This document shows positions 11,273 through 23,726 of a stretch of DNA of 64,000 bases, piece after piece. The stretch's first letter is position 1. Each line of letters begins with the position of its first letter. This DNA is from Heterostelium album PN500. Taxonomy: Eukaryota > Evosea > Eumycetozoa > Acytosteliales > Acytosteliaceae. Under the pieces are notes generated by a model. It was given only the letters and a program-made list of their open reading frames with translations. It was not told the origin of the DNA and ran no database searches. Location: positions 992,001 to 1,056,000 of the forward strand of contig NW_008805071.1 of NCBI RefSeq assembly GCF_000004825.1. Reading direction: 5' to 3'. A program made the position numbers and the translations under genes.

Positions 11273-14200
11273 TTATTCATCTTTAAATTGAATATCAGAT
11301 TCATTATTATCGATCAAGTCAACTTCTTGTGACTCTGCCATTGGATTATGAGTGGATGTTGATGTGTCGTCGGTGATGTCGTTGAGATTCGATCCATTAT
11401 GTAAGTTGAATGTTGAGTTTGTGGAAATCGATGATTCATCTGCAATATCAGATAGGTTTGTACCACTTTGGATGTTGAATGTAGAGGATGTCGACGAGTT
11501 TAGTGAGACACTGCTGCTGACACTTGTACCACTTACATCATCAGAGGTAGATGTTGTATCTTTGAATTGGAATGGCTTCAATAAGAATTCACCAGATACA
11601 CGGATATCTTTGAGATTATCTACGACTTTACTCAATCCACCAAAGAATCGGTTTGGTGTGGCTGGTGGTGTTGATTGTTGTTCGGTTGGCGACGAGAGTT
11701 CGTGATTGGCATTTAGCATCAAGGTGGTTGGTGACTGCATCATCATGCTTGGCGATGTCATCTCTGGTGAAGCTGGATTCGATGATGGTGATGTTTGTTG
11801 TTCCTGTGGTTTCGGACCGGAAAAGTATGGAATATATGACAGTATAGGTGACTTGTTCGAAGGTGATTGAGGAACTGGAGGTGATGGTGCTGGTCGGTGT
11901 GGTTGTTGGTGATGATGTTGATTATGATGTTGATTATGATGTTGATTATGATGTTGATTTTGATGATGATTATGATGTTGGTTATGTTGATTTTGAAGAT
12001 GATTTGGATGATTTCTAACTGGAACTGGTGGTGGTGATGAGATATTTTGTTGTTGTGAAGCTGCTTGTTCAACGATTTTAGCAACTTCAAGTTTCGAGTA
12101 GATTTGGATTTCTCCTTGGAGTTGGCATGCCAACTCGTCTTCGTAACAGAGATTGATCTTGAAATGAGTCGGACCGTCGCCACATGCCTCTCTCAGAGGA
12201 ATCACACCCTTACCAATGAGAGTGTAATCGAGCATCTCTTTGGCAACCAGTGCAACTTGGATATATTGTGTTTTCAAATACTCTTTGTCATCGATGAACG
12301 ATTTAATTTCAACAGTGTCACTCCATACCGGTAGAGAAGAACGAACCACTGGTGTACGAACACTATTGTTATTCTCATCGGATATCAAATGGTAGGCATT
12401 GAACTCCAAGAAGGCATCGATTTTCGTTCCATTTGGTAGTAGTTCGAATTGGTCTGCTACCAATGATTTGATGAATATAAAACATGGAAGATCGGCAGTG
12501 GACAACCATGAATACGGTGCAATAACAGGCATGATAACATCACTGGAAATGGGTGGGAATAGACTGGATGATTCCTTGGCGGGGCTATCATCCTGTTGGA
12601 TAATAGCAAGTGGATCGGCATCCATCAATGCCTTGTAATAGATTACACCCGTTCCTTTTGGTTTACCATCTTCATCCTTGACTTGGTCAACTATTGGTTT
12701 CCAATCGAGCTTCGATGTCAGTGTGACAGAATCGTGATCACCACACCAGAAACAATAACGATTCGATCCATTCAAGTATTGTTTATTCTTGATGTAGATT
12801 ACACTGTTATTGATGTCATCCGGTGTAGTTGTCTCCATCGTTCCAGTTGCATTGTTGTTACAATAATTGGCGAAACAAACCGATGTCTCACGAATGTGGA
12901 ATGAAATAACAGTTCCATATTGTACATCTTTGTTTTTGTACTCCTTGAAAAGCTCTGCTGGCTTGCTACTTGTCGATTCCATTATCTTTGATCCAAGCTT
13001 GAAAAAGTTGGTAACCGAGGAGATACCACCAGTTTTCTTGGGAGCCGGTGTTGGTTCTACGCTGTTCTGGATGATCGATGTTTCAAAGTTTGGAGAGGTC
13101 GATCCTGAGCTGTTTTGTCCACTTCCGCCTGCACTTCCACTTCCACTTCCACTTCCAGAACCAGAGAGTGGTACTCCACCTTGGTTGGAAGTACGCTTAG
13201 AGGTAGGACGCTTCTGCAGGTAGCTAACCTGTGTATTGTTGATACTGGGTGCCAATGTTTTGCGAATCAACACAATCGATGCAGTGTTTGTAGTAGTGGC
13301 CGAGGAAACCACAATATAATCCAATCCTAAATACTGACGAATCAAATAGAACCAATATTGTTTGTAGTTCATCACGAAACCAGGTGAAATACGATCGCTT
13401 GCAATTCGCTGTGCAGACAATGCATATAAATCACGTTCTTTTGGTATCCACTCTGCAAGAAGTGTTGAGTTGATTGTGATATTCTCCATATTCCAAGATC
13501 CAATGAATACATCAAACATATCCAATAACTTTAATCTACTATCTTTTTGTGGTCTTGGTGGTGGTTGAGGTGGTGATAACACTGGTTCTTTTGTTGTTGT
13601 TTCTGTTGTTTCTGTTGTCGTTGTTGTATTTTCAGAGATATCAGTAGTTGGTGTAGCTGCTCCATCTTCGTCTGTTGTAGTAGCATTTGTTGTTGTTGTT
13701 ATTGACTCTTTAGAATCAGATGATGTTTCAACTGGTGATGATGGCTCTGTTAACTGTTCATTACTACTATTGATTTGTGGAGAATCATAGGATATTGATA
13801 GTGGTGAACGAAGTGATGTTGAAGCAACTGGATTGGCTGGAATATAACAATTTGGAAGTTTCTGTTTGTACAAGTCTTGTAGGAATTGTTCACGCTCCAA
13901 TGAAGTTGCAAAGAGGAATGAATCATGACATGGATTCTCAATGTAGTGAATATTTAACAAGCAGTGATTCAACTTGCCCTTCTCAAGCAACAAGATCGAA
14001 TCGAATGGATAGTCTTTCTTTCTACCACTTAGTTTAGTGGTAGTACTAACAGTCTTTAGTTCCCTGTTGATTTTGATAATCGAAGGAATACCACTGTTAC
14101 CCTCGTTGTTATTAATATCATGAAGATACAAAACATCGCGTTCACCATAGTCTGACGACAACTCTGGCAGCCATTTCTCAACAATGAAACGTCCCAAGTA

Positions 14201-16059
14201 GAGATCTATCGCCAGCTGTTTGGCGTCGTCCTTTAGATTCTTGTGAATGTAGCGACGCACCGAATTGTAGCCGTCCGCCATCGTTCCCTTGACACTACGC
14301 TTTCCAGTTCTAGTGAAATCAGTCTTTAGTGCACCAGTTCCTGTGTATTGCTCCGACATGACATCGGCATTGTCCGCCCACACATTCTTGAACTGCGACT
14401 CAAACATTGGATGCTGTTCGATTCGCTCGGAACTCGAGATGATACCCATACGCGTCAGTTGGCTATGAAGAATATAACGCGCCAACATACTCTGTACGAC
14501 ATTGGTACGGTCGAGACAATCGATACAATTTGTTCTAAACGATCCGGTCTGCACCAACGAAGGCATCGCCGAAGTGGACTTGAACAAATAGCCAAACGAG
14601 TCGAGATGATGTTTCACCTTGTCCAACAACTCTGAGAGATTCTCATAGTGATTGTTTCTACAACGATCATGAAAATCAAAAGCATAATACTCCAACTTGC
14701 TTCTGTCGAATATCAAATGAGAATGACTCTCAAAAGCGTCACCAATTGACATCTCACCACCTGTCTGGTCAATCAATGTTACAATAACCTGTGGTCCATA
14801 CAATCGATTCAATTCATTTACATGTGATTTAAAAGCATCATCCTAATAAATAATAATAATAATAATAATAATTAATATTATAATAAATATACAAAAACAA
14901 TAATATCTTATAAACTTACAGCTTTAGTTGAATGATCAACAACAGGTCTTGGTTTCATTCCCTTTCCTTTTTGTTGCCATAGCAATGGGATTGAGCCTCT
15001 AGTTTGTACAAACGAGGTCAATACCTCGTCAAAAGCAATGATTTGTTCGGTTTCAACGAAATTTGCAACATTTCCCAATGCATCTGCACCTCTCATATTA
15101 TAACGGGTACCTGTTCTCTTACAACTTCTTCTCGATATAAATATATATTTGAATTGATTCGTATTGATTTCACAATTTAATATACTAATAACTATTAGTT
15201 AAACATTAAAATAATATTGTTAATATACTTTTTACACAACACGTAAAATAATAATTATGATAACAGTAACTTACATCCATCCATTACAGGTAAAATAAAA
15301 GGATGAAATTCATTCTTTATGAATTCACTTTGTAGATGATAGTTCCAGAAGAATCTTCGATCAGCACGCTTCCACAGTGGTAGTGCCAATCTCTCTGGAT
15401 TTCTTTCAATGTCAGAGACACGTTGCTCTGAATGTGTAACATCGAAATCGTAGGAGAAGTAGAAATCAAATGTTTCCAACATACTATTCAATGCAGATAT
15501 ATAATTCTTTTCTTCTTTTTTCTTTTAAAATCATTAATTAATTAATTAATATTTGATAATTCTAACTACAATAACTAATAACTAATAATAAATATTTGAT
15601 TACACTTCAACCTACCTCATCTTCGGATAGTGGAATTGGTACTTTCAGAATTGGATGAAGAATCGTTTTGATGACTTTATGTATGATTTGATGGTTACCT
15701 CGAATGGCACCAACAGTTAGCTTCTCGGAGATACACATCAACTGTGGACCTGACAACAGATTGATGATACCAACACAACCGAATATCTTTTGTGTAGATT
15801 TAACTGGTGATGTTATTGTTGCATTATCCTTATCTAATAATAATAATAATAATAATAGTTGAAAGTTGGTTGGTTATCTAACTACTCTAAAGATTTTACT
15901 TTACTTACTCTTCATTTCAATCTTTAGAGTGGTTCTGTCAATGAAGATTGTCTTTGGATCCACTGGATCCTCTCTTGCATCTGGTTGTAAAATGACATAT
16001 GAATCTAATGTAATCAAATTGATATTTGAATATAGTTTAGTTGTAGTTGTGGTTGTCAT
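11273..16059 (-). CDS. Synaptojanin-like Sac-domain phosphoinositide phosphatase
   Basis: Five exons (16059-15909, 15833-15616, 15521-15275, 15191-14920, 14842-11273) give about 1485 residues. Residues ~60-540 are a Sac domain with FISRRSCKRTGTRYNMRG and the CX5R(T) catalytic loop RTNCIDCLDRTNV at about residue 400. Sac domains remove phosphate from phosphoinositides on membranes. From about 740 an inositol 5-phosphatase-like region begins (DVFIGSWNMENITIN), but several catalytic positions look replaced: the usual QE reads AQR, the GDLNYR region reads GDHDSV, and the SDH near the end reads SDV. A C2-like domain follows (from YSWLSTADLPCFIFI to EIQIYSKLEV), then a Pro, His and Ser/Thr-rich tail that could bind SH3 or EH proteins. 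The overall order is that of synaptojanins, which act in endocytosis and membrane traffic. The Sac activity is likely intact; the second phosphatase domain is probably inactive. Confidence 0.85.
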
Positions 16060-17258
16060 TTTTATTACTATTAACAATAATATTAACTAAATATGTAATA
16101 TATATATAATATATCTAAATAAATAATAGTTTTAAATAAAAATATGTTTAAGAATATATAATATGATTTAATTTAAAATTACAAAATATCTTTTTATTTT
16201 CGAAAGAATATAATAAATAAATAATATATATTAATTGATTGAATGATTGATCTGTGTGTGTTATAATAATGAAAAATAAACAATAACTAGCTATATAATA
16301 TGTTAGTATAGTCGACTATACTAACAATAATAATATTCTATTTCTACTTTCTACTTTCTACTTTAACTTATTTAAATAAGAAAAATAAACAATGAATTAT
16401 AAAAGTAATTATAAATCAATTTTTAGTTAATTAATTGAACTAATAAAAATGATTGTGTTTGCTGTGTTGTGTTGATTTCAAAATAATAATAACAATAACA
16501 ATAACAATAACAATAAAATAAATAATAAAGATCGATTGGTGTTTTTTTTTTACTATTTTATTGCAAACTTTGAATGATTTGTTGGTTTTTATTTGTAAAA
16601 ACAAGTACTTGTTTGTATGATGTAATAGAAAACTTTATGTTTATTTTTTGATCTGTTTGAACATTAAATCTGCAAGGTATTGAAAAAAAAAACACAAAAA
16701 TGGTTTTTCAAGTAATTTTTCTTATCAAAAATATCACACGATTTTTCAATTTTTTTGAAAACTCTGAATATCTTTTATTACTGGTAGTAATAATATGAAA
16801 CTTAAGTGAATATTTATTGTTATTCAACTTAAAGTTGGTCGGTATATGGCTACGATGCTTGAGTGTAGCAGTACAAGTAGTTATTAAAAGAATATAATGT
16901 TTGGTATTAGCAGCACCCACTCAACACTACTTTTCCTTTACAATTGCACTCGTATGGACTCAACGTATGAAATAATAAATTATTTTATTAAACATAAATA
17001 CAGCATCAATGAATGAACAACTTTAAATAAAACTATGTTTTAACGAATGAAGTGATTGAAAATACTCACTACAGTTTTTTTACATCATTATAATCACATA
17101 TCAAATACAAATCAAAATAAGTAATAAACAAATTTTTTTTTTTTTTAATAGTAATAATTTATATTTGGTTTGGAGCAAACCAATCCTTTATATATATTGT
17201 ATTTTAAATAATGTAATATTGCAATGTTGTTTTTTGATTGTTTGTTTTTTAAAAATTT
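16060..17258. other. Intergenic region with a 26-bp palindrome
   Basis: This 1.2 kb gap separates the start of the synaptojanin-like gene from the end of the kinase gene. It contains AT repeats, an AATAAC repeat near 16484-16515, a perfect palindrome at 16301-16326 and a patch of higher GC at about 16830-16975. That patch gives an open minus-strand frame without an ATG, so it is not called as a gene. Confidence 0.5.
16301..16326. promoter_or_regulatory. Perfect 26-bp palindrome centred on GTCGAC
   Basis: The arm TGTTAGTATAGTC is followed directly by its exact reverse complement, with no loop. It lies 242-267 bp upstream of the synaptojanin-like start codon. A dyad this long suggests a binding site for a dimeric regulator or a cruciform-prone element; its role is inferred. 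Confidence 0.5.
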
Positions 17259-18872
17259 TTAAGAGTTTGCAACTTCATGGACATCCTTGTGGTGGTGTCT
17301 TGAGAATGGGAAATGGAAATGATGATGATGTTGTTGATTTGGTGGAGATGGTGTTTTCTCATGTTTATTCTCGTGTTGGTGTTGGTGTGAGTCTTTAGGT
17401 GAGTCTTTTGGTGAACCAAAGATCTTTGTAATGGAATGTCTTCTGAAATGGCTGAAAATCGATGATCTACGGTGTTCTTTGACGCCTGGCGATGCCATCT
17501 TTCTCTCTTCGTTGGGTGGGGAGTGCGATGGCGATGACTTGCCTGAACTGTTACTCAGGTTCGAGTCGAGACGATGCAGCTCTGTTGGATGCGACGATAC
17601 ACGTGGAATCATCTTGTCTTTGAGTTCCAGATCCGAGTTGGACTTTAAGATACCGGCTGGACGATCTTCGGAGCGATGGTTGCTGCCATACTCAGCACCT
17701 GCACTACGCACCAAGTTGACATCGCGATTCTCTATAAAGTAGTCCGGTGAACTCGAACGAGAATTCACTGGACTGTTCGATGCAGACGATGGTTGTGAAT
17801 ATGGGCCATGACTCTTTCGGAAACGGTCTTCGCATGGCGTCAAACCGGAGAGCAAATGCTCCACTACGTATTCGGACTTCTTGGCGTTTCTGAATGCCTT
17901 GTGGTCGAGCAGTTTGGCGGCAGACGGTCTCTTTGCGGGATCCTTCTGCAGACAACGATCAACCATGTCCTTGTAGTACTGTGAAATAATACCCTTGTCG
18001 ACTTCTGCCTGAAGCGAGGGTGGTGAATTAAAGAGGAGTGACATGAACACCTTGTTGGGTGGCAGTTCACAATTGGGTGGCTTTCCACGGATCAACTCGA
18101 TAGCGGTGATTCCGAACGACCAGATGTCGACCGACTGGTTGTAGCCTTTCTCGGTGATGATTTCAGGTGCCATCCAACACGGTGTACCAACTACTGTCTT
18201 TCTATAGTTGTAGTTGTTCTTCTCAAGAATAGCAGTGACACCAAAATCTGCTACTTCAATTTGACCTTCATTGCCAATGAGAATATTGTCAGACTTGAAG
18301 TCACGATGAATTCTCTGATGGGCATGAAGCGACTCCAGTCCCTTCAACGATGCCTTCAAAACTGACACTGCCAGAATCTCTGGTAAACCATTTGGGAATT
18401 TATCTTTAATAATATCTGCCAGTGATCCTCCACCCAAGTAGTCCATTACCAACCAAAGCGATGAATCAACCAAAAACGATGTGTGATATTGAACTAGATT
18501 TGGATGATTATTTTCATTCATCACTGCAACTTCTCTCTATTTAAATTGAATAAATAAAAAATTAATATTAATAAATAATCAATGATAATCAATAATAATT
18601 AAAATACTTACTAATACATCATCTATACATTCGGGTGATGACTTTTCCAAATCAACTATTTTAATAGCAACATTACATTTTAGTGTATTGCAGATTGCTT
18701 TCCATACAGTACCCTCAGTACCCTCACCAATGGCCTCTAAAAGAGTGTAGTCTTCTGGACGTGCTGGAAACTCTTTTCCAACATGGGCATTGTCCAGTCT
18801 TTCCAACTCTTGAATAATGGATTTTCTTCTTAATCCAGTAATATAATTTGCTGGAAGTGATTTAACTTGTGA
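17259..18872 (-). CDS. STE20 kinase of the FRAY/OSR1 type, 5' end unresolved
   Basis: Two exons are clear (18872-18612, 18536-17259), joining in frame to 512 residues plus stop; at least one upstream exon with the start codon is missing. The kinase domain begins FPARPEDYTLLEAIGEGTEG, with the catalytic lysine in VAIKIVD. It has HRDFKSDN in place of the common HRDL/I, then VADFGVTA, GTPCWMAPE and DIWSFGITAIEL, which are hallmarks of STE20 kinases. The DYxLxExIG start and the NYNYRKTVVGTP activation loop fit the FRAY/SPAK/OSR1 group, which controls ion transport and osmotic response. The tail is Ser/Pro/His-rich. The RFxV-binding C-terminal domain of animal SPAK/OSR1 is not evident. An open frame ending with a plausible donor at 19671 joins in phase but lacks an ATG, so the first exon may lie in the A/C-rich minus-strand leader up to about 21.4 kb. 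Confidence 0.8.
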
Positions 18873-21600
18873 CTATTTTTTTGTTTTCTTAAATTTTTAT
18901 TTTATTTTTTTTCAATGTTAGTTTTAAAAGATAATAGATAGATAGATAATCTGAAAGTAAAAAAACTACTTACTTTTTGTTTTTTAAGATAAATTTATGA
19001 AATGTTTTAAATATATAATGTTTAAAGTATAATATTGATTATTATCATATCAAACTTTTAGATAAATAAATCAAAATATATATAAAAATACTTTAAGTCG
19101 ATATTTTAATGATTAATATATAAAAATATTAATATTATAATACTGATAATGATGTGAAACTATATAAATATATAAAAATCTATTATGATATAAATTATTT
19201 AATGATTGATGTTACTGCTGCTGCTTTTTATCATTTCTTCCGAATTCGGTTATATTCAAGAGAAACAATAAAACTAAAAATTATAATAAACCTTCAACCT
19301 AATTTTAAAAATTGAATGATTAATACTAAAATATAAATATAAAGATCAAATAAGAATAAAATTAAATCAAATGGAAAAAAAAAAAAAAGAAGATAAAGAT
19401 AAAAAATTTGTAGATTGTAAAACTAAATATTATTTGTATATAAAAATAAATTATATTATGTATTTGTTTTTTTAAAGACTGAATTTCAAGATTAAAAAGT
19501 TTTTTAAACAAATGACTATTTTACTAAAAATATATTACTGATGTTGTTTTGTCTATAAAAAATTATATTTTATTGCTATGTCTAATAATATTTATTTATT
19601 ATTTTGATAAATTATAAAAAAATTATAAAAAAATATAAAGATAGGAATTTGTGGAATTGAAAAAAAATACCTGTTCAAAAAAGGATTTTATATAAATATA
19701 GGAATCAATGTTGATTGTGATTCGTATGGTGGTTTTGTTGTTGTTTGTTTGGTTGGTTGATGATTCTTTTTCTTGGTTTTTTGATTCCCAACACAAATGG
19801 TGAATTTAATTGTTGAATTGTTGAATTCTTGTCCAACTATTGCAACGTTATGTCGGTCAACAAAGAAGAACACAAGACTGATTCAATTAATAATTATTAT
19901 TATTATTAAAATTGGCAATTAAGAAACAAATATATTTGTATATTTATTTAATTTTTAAAAAAAGTGGATGGATGGATTCTTGTGGAATTTAAAAATAACA
20001 ATTTGAATTTGAATTGTTTTTAAAAGTTTTGTTAATTTGATATTGTTGCTTAATATAGAATAGAAGATAGATGTTGTTGTTTTGTGGTTAATTAATTCAT
20101 AAAAAAACAACAACAACACAAACAGAATTATGAAAATTTTCAAAAAATATGTTTGTTTGAACACCAAACCAGGTTAGTGGTTAACAATTCAAAAAAAAAC
20201 AAAAAAAAAACCCAAAAACCAAAAAAAAAAAGTCTAAATTTCTAATTCTTTTCTCGCCGACATAAATGATGTTGTTGTGTAAAACCATTATCAAATATAT
20301 TTAAAAGTCTTCATCTTATAAACTCACACATAATATTTAATGATTTAAGTTATTACTATTATTATTATATTAAATTAACAGCTAATTAATGATTATGATT
20401 AATCTTCAATTGTATAAATACCAATGATACCTTTATAGATAGTCAAATAAAAGCAGTTTGTTTATTTGTTCTCTAGATTGAATTTAAATTATGATTATTA
20501 TATAAATAAATATAATGAATGATAACAACAAAAAAAAGAAAATATAAAATAAAACTAAATTTAGTTTGAACGACTTTACTATATTATTATTGTTATTGTT
20601 ATTATTATTTAAAATTTAAAAAAAAAAACTATTAAAAAAAAAAAATAATAATTATTTAAATAGGAATAATAAGTCAAGTTATAGATTATTTGTTCCTGTC
20701 TCCACATTTGAGATATAATAAAAAAATATAATATTATGATACTTTACTTTATAGTCTATGATAAATTAATAAGAACAACAACTACAAGTTGTATATATGT
20801 TCTATTTTTAATTTAGCAGGTGTGTGGTAGTTGTACTGTTGCTACACTGTTGGACAATGTTTTGTTTGTTGCTGCTACTGTCTCAATATACACTGGTACT
20901 GATATATTGTTAATAGAACTTCTAAGATTAGTACTGGGATTGGTTTTATTATTAATATCTTGTAGAAAGAATACTAGTGTTGTTATATATGATGATATTT
21001 CAATTTCTGATCTTTAAAAACTATCACTTGTATCAAAAATGCAACGATGATGATAATATGAGACAATGGTTGATGTTAGTGTTGTTGGTTATGTCGTGTG
21101 TTGTTTATATCTATCTATCTAGTTGGTGTGTCAATATAAAAATAATACTACTAAACGAATAGCTATAATAAAAAAAGTTGAATATTGAATGAATAAAAAC
21201 AAATAAATAATTAACAGATAAAATAATTATGTGAGGGGTGTAACAAATGAAATGGAAATTATAATGCGTTGCAGAAGTTGAAATAGTGTCAATCGTGTTT
21301 TTGGTGTTTGGTTGTTGTTGTTTTATCAATAATGACTTACTTAATTTTATTAATAATATTTTTGTTGTTATTAATATTTACCACAAAATCCCAAACCCAA
21401 CAAATTAACTAGCCAAGACAAACAAAGAGTCAAAAATGCTTACAATCTTTTTTATTGTATTTATAATGATGAAGAAAAAAAAAACAAAAACAAAAAAGAA
21501 TAAAATTCTATTCTTAACAAATCAACATCATCATCAAATCGAACAAAACTCTCACATTATTTAAACAACCATCAACTTTAACAATTAATATGAGAGTGGG
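18873..21600. other. Gene-poor AT-rich region, probable kinase leader
   Basis: No complete gene is seen. On the minus strand much of it is rich in A and C, the pattern seen in front of other genes here, so parts are probably promoter, leader and 5' exons of the kinase gene. Open frames at 19688-19873, 20820-21017 and 21111-21329 lack good starts or splice context. Confidence 0.4.
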
Positions 21601-21618
21601 TCAATTTTTATTTGACAG

Positions 21619-21753
21619 GTCTGGGTGATGGACGTATTCACATTGCTTCCAGATAACACTAGCGGAGCCGTCACAGTGCAGGAGTGTAGAGCAAATAATC
21701 GCGCACTACCTCTATTTGGTGTTTTCATATGGCATTCATCATTTCGTGATTAA
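21619..21753 (+). pseudogene. Coding-like island A, possible gene relic
   Basis: Directly after a TTTGACAG that could be an acceptor, 44 codons stay open to a TAA, with near-50% GC in a very AT-rich setting. The reading (VFTLLPDNTSGAVTVQEC, then LPLFGVFIWHSSF) looks like real protein, but no family is recognised. The following bases hold an exact 9-bp hairpin (TTCATCATT with AATGATGAA) around 21735-21760. It could be a remnant exon of a lost gene, or a structured RNA. Confidence 0.35.
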
Positions 21754-22169
21754 TGATGAATCATCTAAATTAACGATCAATCTAGAGTGGGTGAGGGGGC
21801 CAAAGATGAAACTAAAAGAATATTGACACCACACATTTAAAAAGTAAACAATTGTGATTTTTTTATTTTTTTGATTTTTTTTCTATTTTTTTTTCTTAAA
21901 AACATATGAAAGTATGAAATTGTTAACCACACTACTACCGAGTTGGACGAAAAAACAAAAAAAATATATTTGATCAGTTTTTTGTTTTTTCAAAAAAAAA
22001 GTGTTATGCAGTTTTCAGTTGAGAATACTGTGCTTTGTTGATACTATGCGATTCCTTTTTGATTGGAAAAGGAGATTATGTTGCATAAAAAGTGTAGAAT
22101 TCTCTTTTTTATTTAAAGTTACCAGCTTATTTTTGGAACAGAGTCATTGTAGATTGTTTTTTAAACAGG

Positions 22170-22352
22170 ATAGCTCCGATCGGTGCCGTTGCAATTGTTC
22201 ACATTAGTTTCAAAACACCGAAATTTTGTCTCTGGTATTTAAGGACTGGATCTATCTACAAAGTATATTTCAAAGATCTTATCGATCCATTTGCCAAACT
22301 GCCGAATCCAAATTTGGTTCTATCTGTCGGTCATTCAAAAAAATTCAATTAA
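22170..22352 (+). pseudogene. Coding-like island B, possible gene relic
   Basis: After TTTAAACAG, an acceptor-like site, 60 codons stay open to a TAA (IAPIGAVAIVHISFKTPKF, then SIYKVYFKDLIDPFAKLP). Codon choice is coding-like and unlike the flanks. The only upstream open frame (to 22207) is in another phase and does not give an obvious donor. It is probably a piece of a decayed gene, perhaps the same one as islands A and C; the family is unknown. Confidence 0.35.
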
Positions 22353-23302
22353 TTAATATTTGATTTAAATATTTAAAAATTAATTTATTTTTTATTATAA
22401 TCAACCAGAATAATTAGTTGGGAACAAAAAATTAAAAAAAATAGAAATAAATCAAATATTTTTAATATAATTGATTTCTGTAAATTCGACTAATAAAAAG
22501 TAATTTCTAATTTCAATACATGATACAAAAGGGATGGCAAACAATAACTGTGAATGAACATGATTGTTCCAGAAAGAATTTGGTTGATTTTAAACACCTC
22601 CGATGAATTACTTTTGTTGTTGATCAACTTATTTATCAACTTTCAAAAAAAATTCCAGACTTTTATACTTTCATACCAATATTTTTTAATTTTAGCTTTG
22701 GTAATTAAATAGGAATATTAAATTTTATTAATTTTGAATAGATTATAAAAAATTTTAAAAAGTATCACAATATTTTTTTTTATATACTCTTTTATTTTTA
22801 TATATTGTATTGGTTAAGAAAAACAAAAATATTTTGTCTTACGAAACCAATAACAAATAAATTAATTAAATTTTCAAATTTTAAAGGTGGTAAAACTTAG
22901 AATTTAAAAAAAAAAAAAAAAAATTTTCATAGTTCTTTTAAAGACCATTCTATTGATAAATATAATAAAGAAATAATTTTTTACAAAAAAGTGTAAAAAT
23001 ATAGAGATTTATCAAAAAATTCAAAAACCTGGAGCAAAATTTATTTATTTTGAATGGATTATAAAAATATATGAAGCTTTCTTAAATATTAAGAGTAAAA
23101 AAAAAATAATAAGCTGTTTCAACAAAGAAAAATATATCAATTTTTCATATATATAAGAAGATTAATTTTTTTTAAATAAATAAAAAAATATTCCAATAGA
23201 AGAAAATATTTTCTTTGTTTTACACAAAAATAAAGTTTTATCAAAAAATTACTAAAATCCAACTCTCTACAAATTATGTTTTTAATGTTAGTTTACTATT
23301 GA

Positions 23303-23419
23303 CACTTTGAGTATTTAGTTGAAGAATCCACTTTGAATTTATTAATTCGCTTTTCAAGTGTTGTGGATATCCCTCTTGTAATGTTTAACTACAAACCTTA
23401 CACTAATTTACGTCAATAG
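23303..23419 (+). pseudogene. Coding-like island C, possible gene relic
   Basis: Thirty-eight codons stay open to a TAG (FEYLVEESTLNLLIRFSS, then VMFNYKPYTNLRQ). The look is that of a helical repeat protein such as the degenerate ankyrin family, but the piece is too short to assign. No start codon or firm splice sites are present. Confidence 0.3.
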
Positions 23420-23726
23420 AAATTGAAGAATTGTTTCTTAGACGGCATTATCTCATATTGTGCCAACAAACAGTTTCTTTTATTTAAAATTGGGTAAAAA
23501 TTGATATGAGACTTCAAAAAAATTAATGAGACCGAGAATCTTTTTTTCATTATTATTTAAAGTTATGAACAACACTTTAATAAAATTTATTTCAATAAAC
23601 TGATCACTCATCAAGAATAGTATATTTAATAAAAGAAAAATTAGACAGGTTATATGATTGCTTTTATATAACAACTATTCTTAAGATTTAAAGAAAGCTA
23701 AATTTGAGTTTATTAAACAAACAAGT

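Noticed and set aside
19688-19873. Small minus-strand open frame upstream of the kinase
   Set aside because: No ATG and a composition typical of the A/C-rich leader; only a different frame there joins the kinase in phase.
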